A DNA stretch of 64,000 nucleotides, from contig NZ_CP108095.1 in NCBI RefSeq assembly GCF_036194065.1, positions 372,001-436,000 of the forward strand. The letters are read 5' to 3'. The notes beneath the pieces are model-generated. The model was not told the DNA's origin, searched no databases, and saw only the letters and a program-made list of their open reading frames with translations. Both the position numbers and the translations under genes were made by a program. How positions within the stretch are numbered: position 1 is the first letter of the stretch; each line of letters opens with the position of its first letter. Shown piece by piece: positions 1-8,800 of this stretch. The DNA is from Streptomyces sp. NBC_00239 (GTDB lineage: Bacteria; Actinomycetota; Actinomycetes; Streptomycetales; Streptomycetaceae).

Positions 1-602
1 ACCACCTGATGAAGTACCTCAACAGCAGCTCCGGCCGCGTCGGCATCGTGATGGCGGACTTCCCCGGCTGGGGCCTGGTGAACGCGATCATCGACCACAA
101 CGCCAACAACATGGTCAAGGGCGGCCACCGGTCGATCTGGCTGGTCAACCCCGACAAGACGTACGCGAACAGCCTGCACCAGGGCCGCTGCATGGTCCGC
201 GGTCCGGAGTTCGACGCCTCCAAGGAGGGCGGCCTGGTCACCCAGCGCCCGTGCCAGTCGAGCCCGCCGAGCAGCCACCAGTGGACGGCCACGAAGCCGG
301 ACACGTTCGACGGCAAGGGCTACTTCTGGATCAAGGCGAGCAACGGCAAGTGCCTGACCATGCCCTACAACAACGGCGTCGCGCCGGCCGCCGGCACCCA
401 GCTGTTCTGGTGGCCCTGTGAGACCCGCTGGTTCTCGGGCAGCCAGATGTGGAACGTCATGCCGACCAAGCTCGCCACCGCGACCGGATCCCGTCCGGCG
501 TACTACTTCATCAACAACTGGACGGGCCTGTGCCTGTCGATGGACCCGGCCACCGCCTCCACGGCGGGCGGCAAGGTGACCCACGACACCTGCCCCAGGT
601 AA
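1..602 (+). CDS. PI-PLC-like phospholipase with C-terminal lectin-like domain (5' end outside window)
   Basis: The reading frame is open from the first base, so the true start lies upstream and only about the last 199 residues are visible. The first part contains GIVMADFPG followed by a segment ending in IIDHN, which matches the last strand of bacterial phosphatidylinositol-specific phospholipase C (X-domain) TIM barrels. After it comes a domain with paired Cys and Trp-rich blocks (QLFWWPC, SQMWNV, TGLCLSM), consistent with a ricin-type carbohydrate-binding fold. The protein is probably secreted and acts on inositol phospholipids or glycolipids outside the cell. The catalytic His residues would lie in the missing N-terminal part and cannot be checked. 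A 16-bp hairpin follows the stop. Confidence 0.7.
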   Translation, partial: HLMKYLNSSSGRVGIVMADFPGWGLVNAIIDHNANNMVKGGHRSIWLVNPDKTYANSLHQGRCMVRGPEFDASKEGGLVTQRPCQSSPPSSHQWTATKPDTFDGKGYFWIKASNGKCLTMPYNNGVAPAAGTQLFWWPCETRWFSGSQMWNVMPTKLATATGSRPAYYFINNWTGLCLSMDPATASTAGGKVTHDTCPR

Positions 603-621
603 CACCCGCCTGCGACTCCGC

Positions 622-658
622 GACCGTCCGGGACGAGTACGCCTCGTCCCGGACGGTC
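622..658 (+). terminator. Rho-independent-type hairpin after the PI-PLC gene
   Basis: A perfect 16-bp stem (622-637 with 643-658) closes a 5-base loop, 20 bases after the stop codon. There is no clear U-tract, which is normal for streptomycete terminators. Confidence 0.7.
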
Positions 659-659
659 C

Positions 660-810
660 GCGTCGTCGCCAGACGCTCGCCGCCCGGCCGTCAGGGTGGA
701 GGCGCCATTCGACCTCGAGGACGACGTGCCGGTGCACCTCGGTGCGGTCGTACGCGTAGCCGGCGAGCGGGCCGCTGACGGAGTCGGGCATTCCGTGCAC
801 GGCGGCCGAC
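660..810 (-). pseudogene. Possible remnant of a hypothetical gene
   Basis: Reading leftwards from an ATG at 791, about 40 residues look protein-like (MPDSVSGPL..., then HRHVVLEVEW). The frame then runs into the PI-PLC terminator and becomes low-quality. I see no ribosome-binding site and recognise no family. The rest of the 603-972 interval holds the terminator above and the leader of the next gene. Confidence 0.22.
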
Positions 811-972
811 TTCGCCCAGGGGCCTGGGGTGGTCGTTCCCGCTGGTGAGGGGGCTGTTAGCGTCTTCCGGAAACTCGGGGCGGGGTGGGGATCCGCCATT
901 CCGCGGACGCCGTCGCGCCTTCGCCGTCGTGTACGGAGCCCCGGTCGGTACGGATCCACTGGGGGTAGCGCC

Positions 973-3246
973 ATGTCCGGTTCGCAGATCACTCGAGGGG
1001 TGCTGGCAGGCTCCGTGGCCTTCGGCGTGGCGGCCGCCGCCGGGCCGCTGGCCATCCCGGCGGAGGCGGCTCCGCCCCACCCTGCCACCACCGCTGCGAC
1101 GTCCACCGCGTCACCTTCGTCCGGCCTGTCACCTTCGCCCGCCGCTTCCGCGCAGGTCCGGATCGCGCCCCGGGGCAAGCTCCTGGGTGTCGGCGCCCGC
1201 GGTTTCTCCTGGACCGACATGCAGGCCGAGCGGATCCGGTGGACCGCCTACGACGACGGCCGGACCGTAGACCTCGGCTCCTCGCGGCTGGTGCCGGGGA
1301 GCCTCTTCGAGTGGGACGCGGACTCCTCCGACCTCGTCGCCCGGGTGGAGTACGACGAAAACTGGGTCCTCCAGGCGGTCACGCTGTTCGACCCCGTCGC
1401 CGGTACCTCGCAGGCCATCGGCCTCGCCGGGCTGGAGTACGTGGGCACGTACGGCGGGGCCGTCCTCGGGAGGAAGCCCTTGGCCGCGGGCGGAGCGGAG
1501 TTCCGCCTGGTCGGGATGCGCGACGGGGTGCGCGCCGAGCGGACGATAGACGGGCTGTCCTCGGCGAAGAGCTGGGTCGTCACCGGCTCCGCGCCGGGCC
1601 TGCTGACGATGGAACAGGACCTGGGCCGCGGCGTCCAGGGTGGGACGGCGGTGGTGGTGGACCTGGCGAAGGCAGCGGTCGTCACCCGGCAGCCCGTCCC
1701 TGGCACCGGCTTCTCCGACCGCGCCGCCGCGGTGTCCGCCACGCACACCGCGCGCCTGACCTCCCCCGGCGGTTCCGAGTCCGCCGCCCTGACCGTGCTG
1801 GACCGGGCCACCGGGGCCTCCCGGCAGATTCCGCTGGCGGCGCAGTCCAAGCCCGTCGTGGCCCTGCTCGGCACCACCGCGGTCTACGGCACCTCGGGCG
1901 AAGCCCATTCCTCCTGGGAGGCCCCCATGGCCGCCCTCAAGGCCGTACCGGTCGCCGGCGGCACCCCGCGCACACTCCTCGACCACGCCAGCCAGGTGTT
2001 GCCGGCCCCGGACGGCTCTCTCATCGTGCGGGGCGGCACGCTGGCGCAGGGCCAGGGCCTGTTCCGCATCACACTCGTCTCCGGAAGCCCCGTGGTGAAG
2101 AAGATCGCCACCACCGGCGAACCGACCCAGGTCGTGCTCCTGGGCACGGAAGCACCCGCGGTGGCCGAACCGGACAAGGGCCCGTGGCGCATCCGCTGGA
2201 ACCTCAGCCGCCGCAACGTCCGGCCGCACCTGACCATCACCCACAAGGCGACGGGCATGGAGGCATCCGGCTACGTTCCCCCGCCCCGCGACGACGCCGG
2301 CTGGATCGAGCACCAGTGGAGCGGCTGGCTCAACATGAGCAACGTCGAGGCGCCCAACGGGGCGTACACGTGGGCAGTGAGCTTCGAGCCCGTCAACGGC
2401 ATCGGCCCCACCGTCAAAGCCACCGGCGCCTTCACCCTCAAGCGGACCGCCCCCGCCTCCGGCCACGACTTCAACGACAACGGCACCACGGACGTCCTGA
2501 CACGCGACACGGACGGCGGCCTGTGGCGCACGGACACATTCGGCTACCGGTCCCGCGGCACCGCCCACGTCACCTCGGGCGACATGGCCCGCGTCGGCGG
2601 CGGCTGGAACGCCTACGACGAACTCGTCGCCGCCGGGAACCTCGGCGGCCACACAGTGGGCGACCTGCTCGCCCGTGACCGCGTGGGAACGCTCTGGCTG
2701 TACGCGGGCAAGGGAGCCGCCGGCACCTTCGCACCCCGCACCAAGGTCGGCAGCGGCTGGAACACCTACACCGCACTCACCGGCGGCTCCGACTTCACCG
2801 GCGACGGCCGCGCCGACCTGCTCGCCCGCGACCGATCCGGCGTCCTGTGGCTGTACAAGGGCACGGGCAGCCTCACCAAGCCGTACACGACCCGCGCCCG
2901 CGTGGGCGGCGGCTGGAACGGCTACGACCGGATCACCGCCGCCGGCAACATCGCCGGCGGCCCGGCCGGCGATCTCGTCGCCCGCGACGGCTCCGGAACC
3001 CTGTGGCTCTACACCGGCAAGGGCAACGGCACCTTCACCGCCCGGACCCGCATCGGCACGGGCTGGAAGGCGTACACGGCCCTCGTCGCCGCGGGCGACT
3101 ACAACAAGGACGGCTGGTCGGACACCCTGGCCTTCGGAGGCGGCCAGACCTACGTCTACTGGGGCACCGGCAACTGGCGCGCCCCCTTCTCGGCGCGCGC
3201 CCTGGCCCCCGGCTTCGGCTACGACACGACCGGCAAGATCACCTGA
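973..3246 (+). CDS. Secreted FG-GAP/VCBS repeat protein
   Basis: A 757-residue protein. I chose the ATG at 973 because it starts a typical signal peptide (short polar N-terminus, hydrophobic stretch, Ala-rich cleavage region at about residues 30-37); the upstream in-frame sequence does not look coding. Residues of about 60-420 have alternating beta-strand character resembling a seven-bladed beta-propeller. From about residue 495 there are at least five FG-GAP/VCBS repeats, each with an Asp-rich calcium-loop-like turn (DFNDNGTTDV, DFTGDGRADL, DYNKDGWSDT) followed by LWLY. Such proteins are extracellular and usually bind surfaces or polysaccharides; no enzymatic motif is visible. A terminator follows at 3277. 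Confidence 0.85.
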   Translation: MSGSQITRGVLAGSVAFGVAAAAGPLAIPAEAAPPHPATTAATSTASPSSGLSPSPAASAQVRIAPRGKLLGVGARGFSWTDMQAERIRWTAYDDGRTVDLGSSRLVPGSLFEWDADSSDLVARVEYDENWVLQAVTLFDPVAGTSQAIGLAGLEYVGTYGGAVLGRKPLAAGGAEFRLVGMRDGVRAERTIDGLSSAKSWVVTGSAPGLLTMEQDLGRGVQGGTAVVVDLAKAAVVTRQPVPGTGFSDRAAAVSATHTARLTSPGGSESAALTVLDRATGASRQIPLAAQSKPVVALLGTTAVYGTSGEAHSSWEAPMAALKAVPVAGGTPRTLLDHASQVLPAPDGSLIVRGGTLAQGQGLFRITLVSGSPVVKKIATTGEPTQVVLLGTEAPAVAEPDKGPWRIRWNLSRRNVRPHLTITHKATGMEASGYVPPPRDDAGWIEHQWSGWLNMSNVEAPNGAYTWAVSFEPVNGIGPTVKATGAFTLKRTAPASGHDFNDNGTTDVLTRDTDGGLWRTDTFGYRSRGTAHVTSGDMARVGGGWNAYDELVAAGNLGGHTVGDLLARDRVGTLWLYAGKGAAGTFAPRTKVGSGWNTYTALTGGSDFTGDGRADLLARDRSGVLWLYKGTGSLTKPYTTRARVGGGWNGYDRITAAGNIAGGPAGDLVARDGSGTLWLYTGKGNGTFTARTRIGTGWKAYTALVAAGDYNKDGWSDTLAFGGGQTYVYWGTGNWRAPFSARALAPGFGYDTTGKIT

Positions 3247-3276
3247 ACCCGCCCGCCCCTTCACTGCCCGCTGCCT

Positions 3277-3314
3277 CCCGGTCCGGCCCCGCACGCACAC
3301 GGGGCCGGACCGGG
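3277..3314 (+). terminator. Hairpin terminator after the FG-GAP gene
   Basis: A perfect 14-bp GC stem (3277-3290 with 3301-3314) with a 10-base loop, 30 bases after the stop codon. The remainder of 3247-3544 shows no gene. Confidence 0.7.
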
Positions 3315-3544
3315 GCCAGGCAACGATCCCGGCGCCCGGCGCTGACGCTCATGCCTCCTCACAGGTGGTGTCGAGCACCCGGCGGTCCCCGGTGCACCCC
3401 TGCGCAGCAACAGCCGCCCATCACGGACCCACAGCATCGCGCACACTCCTGGCCTGCTTGGCGGCCACGGTGGAGGGATGCCCCATCGGGCACCACCCCG
3501 GAAGTCAACTCCCTGCCGGTCACGGCCGGTTACCCTGGATTGCC

Positions 3545-5161
3545 ATGAGGCTCAAGCCCGGGGAGGAGCGGCCGACCGCCGCCACCGACCGTGCCACCCG
3601 CCCGGCCACCCGCACGCCCGCCCAGGGGTACGCCCCGCACGCCGCCCTGCTCGCGCTCCAGCGCACGGCCGGCAACGCGGCCACCACCGCCGTCCTCACC
3701 GTCCAGCGCGACCCGCCGCGGAACCCGCGCACGCCTGACCCGGAGCCGGTCACCGACCCGGAGGCACTTGCCCAGGTCGACGGCCTGCCGCCGCACGTCG
3801 TGCACGGCGGTCACGGCGGAAAGCCGGTGAGGCCGGCCGAGCGGGGGCACTTCCTGCGCGCCGGCCTCGAATGGTTCGGCACCCTGGACGCCCTGCTGAA
3901 CCACTTCCGTGCGATCGAGCCGTGCCCCGTACCCGGCAGCCCCCTGATGCACCGCGACGCCGGTGCCCGGCTGCAGGCGGTCCAAGCGGCCCTGCAGGGA
4001 CCGATGCCCTCCTCCGGCACCGCCTTCGCGTTCCGCGAACACTTCGGCCCCCGCAGCCACTTCACCGGCATGTCCATGCACGCCCTCGGCTACGCCATCG
4101 ACTACGACGCCACCCTCATGCCGCGCATCGGACACATCGAGACCGCCGCCCTCATCGAGGCCGTCACCGGCCGCGGGAGCCACGCCGAACTCGGCGAGTA
4201 CACCCGGCGCCGCGCCCTGATCCGCACGATGGGGGACGCCACCGCGCGCAGCGAGACGGCTCCGGGCGAGGGCGGGGAGGCGGCGCCCGCCCCCGCGCCA
4301 CCGTCCCCCGAGGCGCTGTTGTTCTTCAACGCCCTACGCACCGAATCGGCCCGCCTCGCCGACACCTCGGCCCTCTTCCAAGCCTCGCTCGGCCCCCACC
4401 GGGACGCCTTCCTGGATCTGCGCACCCGCTACTTCGAGGCCACCACCGACGCCGAACGCGCCGCAGCACTCGCCCGGGTGCCCGAGCTGATCCAGCCCTG
4501 GACCGCCGCGATCACCGCCGCGGAACAGCACGTCACGTCCGCGGCGACGGCGGCGCACCTCGATCCGGCGGACCTCCCGACCCAGCGCGCCCTGGGTGCC
4601 CAACTGGCCCGCCTGGCCGACATCAAGACCGGTGCCGTCCGGGCCCGCCAGGCCGTACGGCGCGCCGAGCCCGCGGCCACGAGCGCGCCGGTGCGCCGGC
4701 TGGCCCGGTGGGAGGCCGATCTGCGGCTGGCTCCCGCGGCCGGTGCGGCGTACGTCGATCGGCTGGACGCCGTGATCCGGGCGGCGAACGGGACCCATGC
4801 GCTGCTGTCGCCGCTCTCGGGTGCGCGGGAACGCGCGGCAGCGCTGAGCAGCCTGCGCGGCCTGCTGGCCCAGCACGGCTTCCTGTTCGGCGAGCGCCGG
4901 GCGGGGACCCGCGGGGGCCGTCCCACCACCACTCTGGTGCCGAACGCGCCGTCCATGGCCCAGCTCGTCGAGCACGGCTTCTACAACCCCCGCCCCCGCG
5001 CCGCCGGTTCCGAGCACTTCGACGTGGAGTTCCTGATGGAGCTGGCCCGGCACGGCTTCGACGGCGGCGTGGCCTGGGGTGGGGAGAGCACCGACTCGAT
5101 GCACATGGAACTGGTCGTCGGCCGCCCCGCCCCGCCACCGGCTCCACCGGCCCTCCCCTAG
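3545..5161 (+). CDS. LQRTAGN-type protein with split M15-like peptidase domain
   Basis: A 538-residue protein without a signal peptide, started at the ATG at 3545, where the sequence first looks like protein. Residues 37-58 contain LQRTAGN followed by VLTVQR, the N-terminal signature of actinobacterial proteins that also carry DUF4157 or travel with extracellular contractile injection systems. Residues of about 160-190 carry a SxHxxGxAxD-like zinc motif (His179, Asp186). The C-terminus has VAWGGE and DSMHMEL (His520), the matching closing motif of M15 D-Ala-D-Ala or L-Ala-D-Glu peptidases. About 330 residues of mostly helical sequence separate the two halves, far more than the usual 60-70. 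Likely role, inferred: a peptidoglycan-directed effector. No injection-system genes are in the window. Confidence 0.65.
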   Translation: MRLKPGEERPTAATDRATRPATRTPAQGYAPHAALLALQRTAGNAATTAVLTVQRDPPRNPRTPDPEPVTDPEALAQVDGLPPHVVHGGHGGKPVRPAERGHFLRAGLEWFGTLDALLNHFRAIEPCPVPGSPLMHRDAGARLQAVQAALQGPMPSSGTAFAFREHFGPRSHFTGMSMHALGYAIDYDATLMPRIGHIETAALIEAVTGRGSHAELGEYTRRRALIRTMGDATARSETAPGEGGEAAPAPAPPSPEALLFFNALRTESARLADTSALFQASLGPHRDAFLDLRTRYFEATTDAERAAALARVPELIQPWTAAITAAEQHVTSAATAAHLDPADLPTQRALGAQLARLADIKTGAVRARQAVRRAEPAATSAPVRRLARWEADLRLAPAAGAAYVDRLDAVIRAANGTHALLSPLSGARERAAALSSLRGLLAQHGFLFGERRAGTRGGRPTTTLVPNAPSMAQLVEHGFYNPRPRAAGSEHFDVEFLMELARHGFDGGVAWGGESTDSMHMELVVGRPAPPPAPPALP

Positions 5162-5488
5162 GTGCATTGGTCACGAGCGTCGTTCACAGGGCCCCAAACC
5201 GGCACATCGCCACCAGGGCCGAGCATCATCCATGGCCAGGGCGTACTTGCAATCGCTGCGGCAGGGGCCACCTCCGCTGCATGACGGTCCGACAGGCCGA
5301 GCAGAAGCCTCACCTCAGCACGCATACGGTGGCCGACCGGGCAGGCGAGAGACCGGGGCGGCCATCGCGTCCCACCGCTGCTGTGAAGGCGGCGCGTACC
5401 GTCCGCTCGGGTACCGGGAGGTCCTCGTCGAGCGGGATACGTCGGCCAGGCCGGCACATGGCACGGGTCCCGGTTCGGGGAACCGCGA

Positions 5489-5520
5489 AGGGGCCGGTAC
5501 CCGTACGGGTACCGGCCCCT
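5489..5520. terminator. Bidirectional terminator palindrome
   Basis: A perfect 32-bp palindrome between convergent genes, rich in G and C with a GTACCCGTACGGGTAC core. It can fold on either strand and probably ends both transcripts. The rest of 5162-5584 shows no gene. Confidence 0.7.
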
Positions 5521-5584
5521 CGTGGGCCTTCGGCCGGGTCAGCGGGGACCGCCGCGGGCTACGCGGTGGTCACGCCTCGGCCGG

Positions 5585-5818
5585 TCAGACGTCCAGCTCG
5601 TTGCCCTGCGAGTCCCACGCCTGTAGCGGTTCGGCCCACGGCGGGCAGAGGACGATGCCCTCGGCCGTGTAGTCGATGCTCCCGAGGTGCTCCTCGTCGT
5701 CATGGGCCGGCCATTCCACGACGATGTAGTCGCGCGGAGGGATGTCGATCTCCATGGCGGCGGGCTCGAACATCACGTTGAGCGGCTGGTCGCCGCCGTT
5801 CCTGAGGGTGATTTTCAC
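5585..5818 (-). CDS. Small acidic protein, candidate immunity protein
   Basis: A 77-residue acidic protein starting 9 bases after the stop of the large toxin-like gene, so probably co-translated with it. It is predicted all-beta (alternating strands such as YIVVEW and GIVLCPPW), has no signal peptide, and should be cytoplasmic. I do not recognise a family. Its position directly behind a protein with a pre-toxin region and variable C-terminus is the classic place of an immunity gene, so the role is inferred from context. The transcript ends at the palindrome 65 bases downstream. Confidence 0.6.
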   Translation of the reverse strand: MKITLRNGGDQPLNVMFEPAAMEIDIPPRDYIVVEWPAHDDEEHLGSIDYTAEGIVLCPPWAEPLQAWDSQGNELDV

Positions 5819-5827
5819 CGATTCATC

Positions 5828-8800
5828 CTACCAATTGTCCAGGTAGTACTGGATGGCCGCAGAACGCTGCTGGGCACTCGGACTCGGGTTTCCGCCCTCC
5901 CGGTGGGTCGACACGTCGTCCACCTTGTCGAAGTACTTCTGGATCACCTTGAGTTCCTCGCGGCTGAAGTACTTCTTGACGTTGGCGATCTGCTCGGGCG
6001 TCTTGAACCGGTCCTCGAGGCTGCCGTCCTGCCGCTGCCACAGCTGGATGGGATTGCCGTCCTGGCCGAGCTTGCCCAGGCTGCCCGGGTTGTTCTTGTT
6101 CGCCTTCAGCATCTCGAGGGTGTCCTTCAGGGCCTGCTTCACATCGGGGTGCTGGCCGACTGCGCCGCAGTACTTCTTCGGCGGTTCCGCACCCTGGGCC
6201 CGCGCTGACGCCTTGAACATCGACCGCGCGGCAGGGCCGCCCAGGGGCTTCGTGACGATCTCGCAGGCCGCGCCGACCTTTTCGAGGATCTCCTCGCTCT
6301 GCTTGACCAGCTTCTTGGCGGCGGCGTTCTTGTCGAGGAACTCGTTCAGGCCGCCGACGATGCGGGTCAGCGCCTTGGCGATCTTCGGCATCTCCTTGAT
6401 GATCTTGAGCGCCTTGCCCCAGGGCAGGGCGCCGACCACGGCCCAGAAGCAGCTCTCGAAGTTGCCTTCGCTGAAGCACTTCTTGATGTCCTCGAAGAGG
6501 AGGTCGACGATGATCTCGCCGCCGTTCTCGAGGAGGAAGTCGAGGACCCCCTTGTCCGCCAGCTCACGGGCAGCCTTGAGCGCCTCGGGCGAGATCCCGG
6601 CGTCCTTCAGCGCCTGGAGCTCGTCCTCCTGCAGCTCCGTGGAGTAGCCGGAGTCCTGCGCCGCCTTGGCCGCGGCCTCGCGGGCCTTGCGTTCCTGTTC
6701 GCGCTGGTACTCCTCGGCCTTCTTCGCCGCCTCGTCCGCCTCACGGGCGTACGTGTTGGCGTTCTTGGCCGCGGTCTCCGCCGACTTGGCGTGGCCTTCT
6801 GCCGACTCGGCGAACTTGTTCGCGTCCGCGGCGTCCTTCTCCGCCTGGGCGGCAGCGCCCTGGGCGACGCTGGCCTCGTTCTCGGCGAGGGTGGCGGCGC
6901 TGTTCGCGGCGACGGCGTGGTTGTCGGCCTCGGCTGCGGCTCCGCGGGCGCGGGAGGCTTCCGCCTCGGCCTGGTTGGCGGCGTTGCGGGCCGCGGTCGC
7001 GTCCGCGTAGGCCTGGTTGGCGGCCTGACGGGCCAGCGTCGCGTCGGCCTGCGCCTGCGCGTCGGCCTGGTTCGCGCGCGCCGCGGCCGCGCGGGCCTTG
7101 GCACCCTCCTCGGCGGCCTGGGCCGCCGACTTCATCGCGGCCGCGGCCGAACGCGCGGCGTCCGCCGACGAACGCGCCGCGTCCGCGGCGGCCTTGAACG
7201 CCGGGGCGACCTGCGCGTTGGCGCGCTTGGCCGCGGCCTCGGCCGCCTCGGCCGCCTTGACGGCCTCGGCCGCCTTCGCCTCGGCGGAGGCGACCTGCTC
7301 CGCGCCCATCTGCTCCGCCGCAGCGGCAACCGCGGCAGCGAAGTCCGCGTCCAGGTCCTTGCCGGCGAACGGCGCGGTCAGCGCAATCGCCGTGTTCGCG
7401 GGCTCGGCGATACCCGCCGCGGTGCTGCGGGCGGAAGCCGCCGCCTGGACGGCGATCGTGGACTGCACGCGGGCCATCGCGGCCTCGCGGACGGCGCCCT
7501 GTGCCTCTTCCTTGGTCCGGTTGGCGGCCTGGAGGGAGTTCGCGGCCTGCATGGCGGCGAGTCCGGCGTAGCGGGCGGCCTCGTGCGCGGCGATACCGGC
7601 GCGGGCCTCCTGGGCCGTGGCCTCCGCCGCCTTCTGGTTCGCGCGTGCGGCGGCAGCCCGGGTCAGGGCCGCTTCCGCCTCCGCCTTGTTCGCAGCGGCG
7701 TTGGCTGCCGCAGCGGCTGCCTCGGCCTTGTTGGCGGCAGCGTTCGCACGGGCGGCGTGCGCGGTGGCCTCGGCCGCCGCGGCACGCGCACGGGCAGCCG
7801 CACCGGCGGCCTCCGTCGCCGCGGACCGGGCGCGTACGGCCGCACCGCTGGCGGTGTTGGCGGCGCTACGGGCCTGGCCGGCGGCCGCACCCGCGGTGTC
7901 GGCGTCGGTACGCGCCTGATCGGCGGCCGCGCGGGCCACTCCGGCGTCGATGGTGCCGCGACCGGAGGCGGCGATCGCCTCGGTGGCCTTGGCGCGGGCT
8001 TCCTTCGCCTGGTGGTTCTGCTCGGCCGCGAAGGCGGCGTTGCGGGCGTTGCGGGCGTTGGTCTCCTCACCCTGGGCACGACGGTCCGCCTCCGCGGCGA
8101 TCCCGTCCTGCGTCTGAGCGCTCGCCCGCGCGGCCGCTGCCGTCGCGGCGGCGGCCTGGGCCTGCGCGCGGGCGGCGGACGCGGTCCGGGCCTCGGCCTC
8201 GGCGCGCGCACGGGCCGCGGCGGCGATGTCGCGCTCACGCTCGGCGCGGGCGCGGGCAGCGGCTGCGAGGTCCCGCTCACGCTCGGCGATCTTGCGCTGC
8301 TCGGCGGCTATCTGCGCCTGGCGCTGCGCCTCGATGCGGGCCTCGCGGGTCTTGCGGGCGTGCTCCCACGCCTCCCGCTCCGCCTGCTCGGCCGCCAGAC
8401 GCGCGTCCTTCGCACGCGCGGCAGCGGTCGCGGCGATCTTCGCCTGCTTGTCCGCGGCCTCCGCCAGACGGGCCGCGGCCTTCGCGTGCTCCTCGGCGTT
8501 CGCACGCCACTTCTTGGCCTGCGCCTCGTGCAGCTCGGCCTGGTTCTTGGCGTTCAGTCCGGCCGCGTCGGCGGCCGTCGCGTCCACCGCGTGCTGCGCG
8601 GTCTGCGTGGCCTTCACCGCCGCGTCCGCAGCGGCCGCGATGCCCGCGGCGACCTCGGACCACTGGGTCCCGTGCTCCAGCCCGGTCTCCACCAGCACAC
8701 CGGCCTGGACCTTCGCCTGCGCGGCGGCGACCCCGGCCGCCTTCGCGGCGTCCTCGGCGTAACCGACCTGACGGGCGACCTCGGCCTTGACCTGGGCGTA

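Noticed and set aside
1129..3300. 723-codon minus-strand frame opposite the FG-GAP gene
   Set aside because: The plus strand has signal peptide and repeats; the minus frame is Gly/Ala/Val-rich nonsense.
8100..8300. Repetitive DNA in the giant ALF protein as CRISPR-like array
   Set aside because: Repeats are codon-level Ala/Arg heptad repeats without regular spacers.
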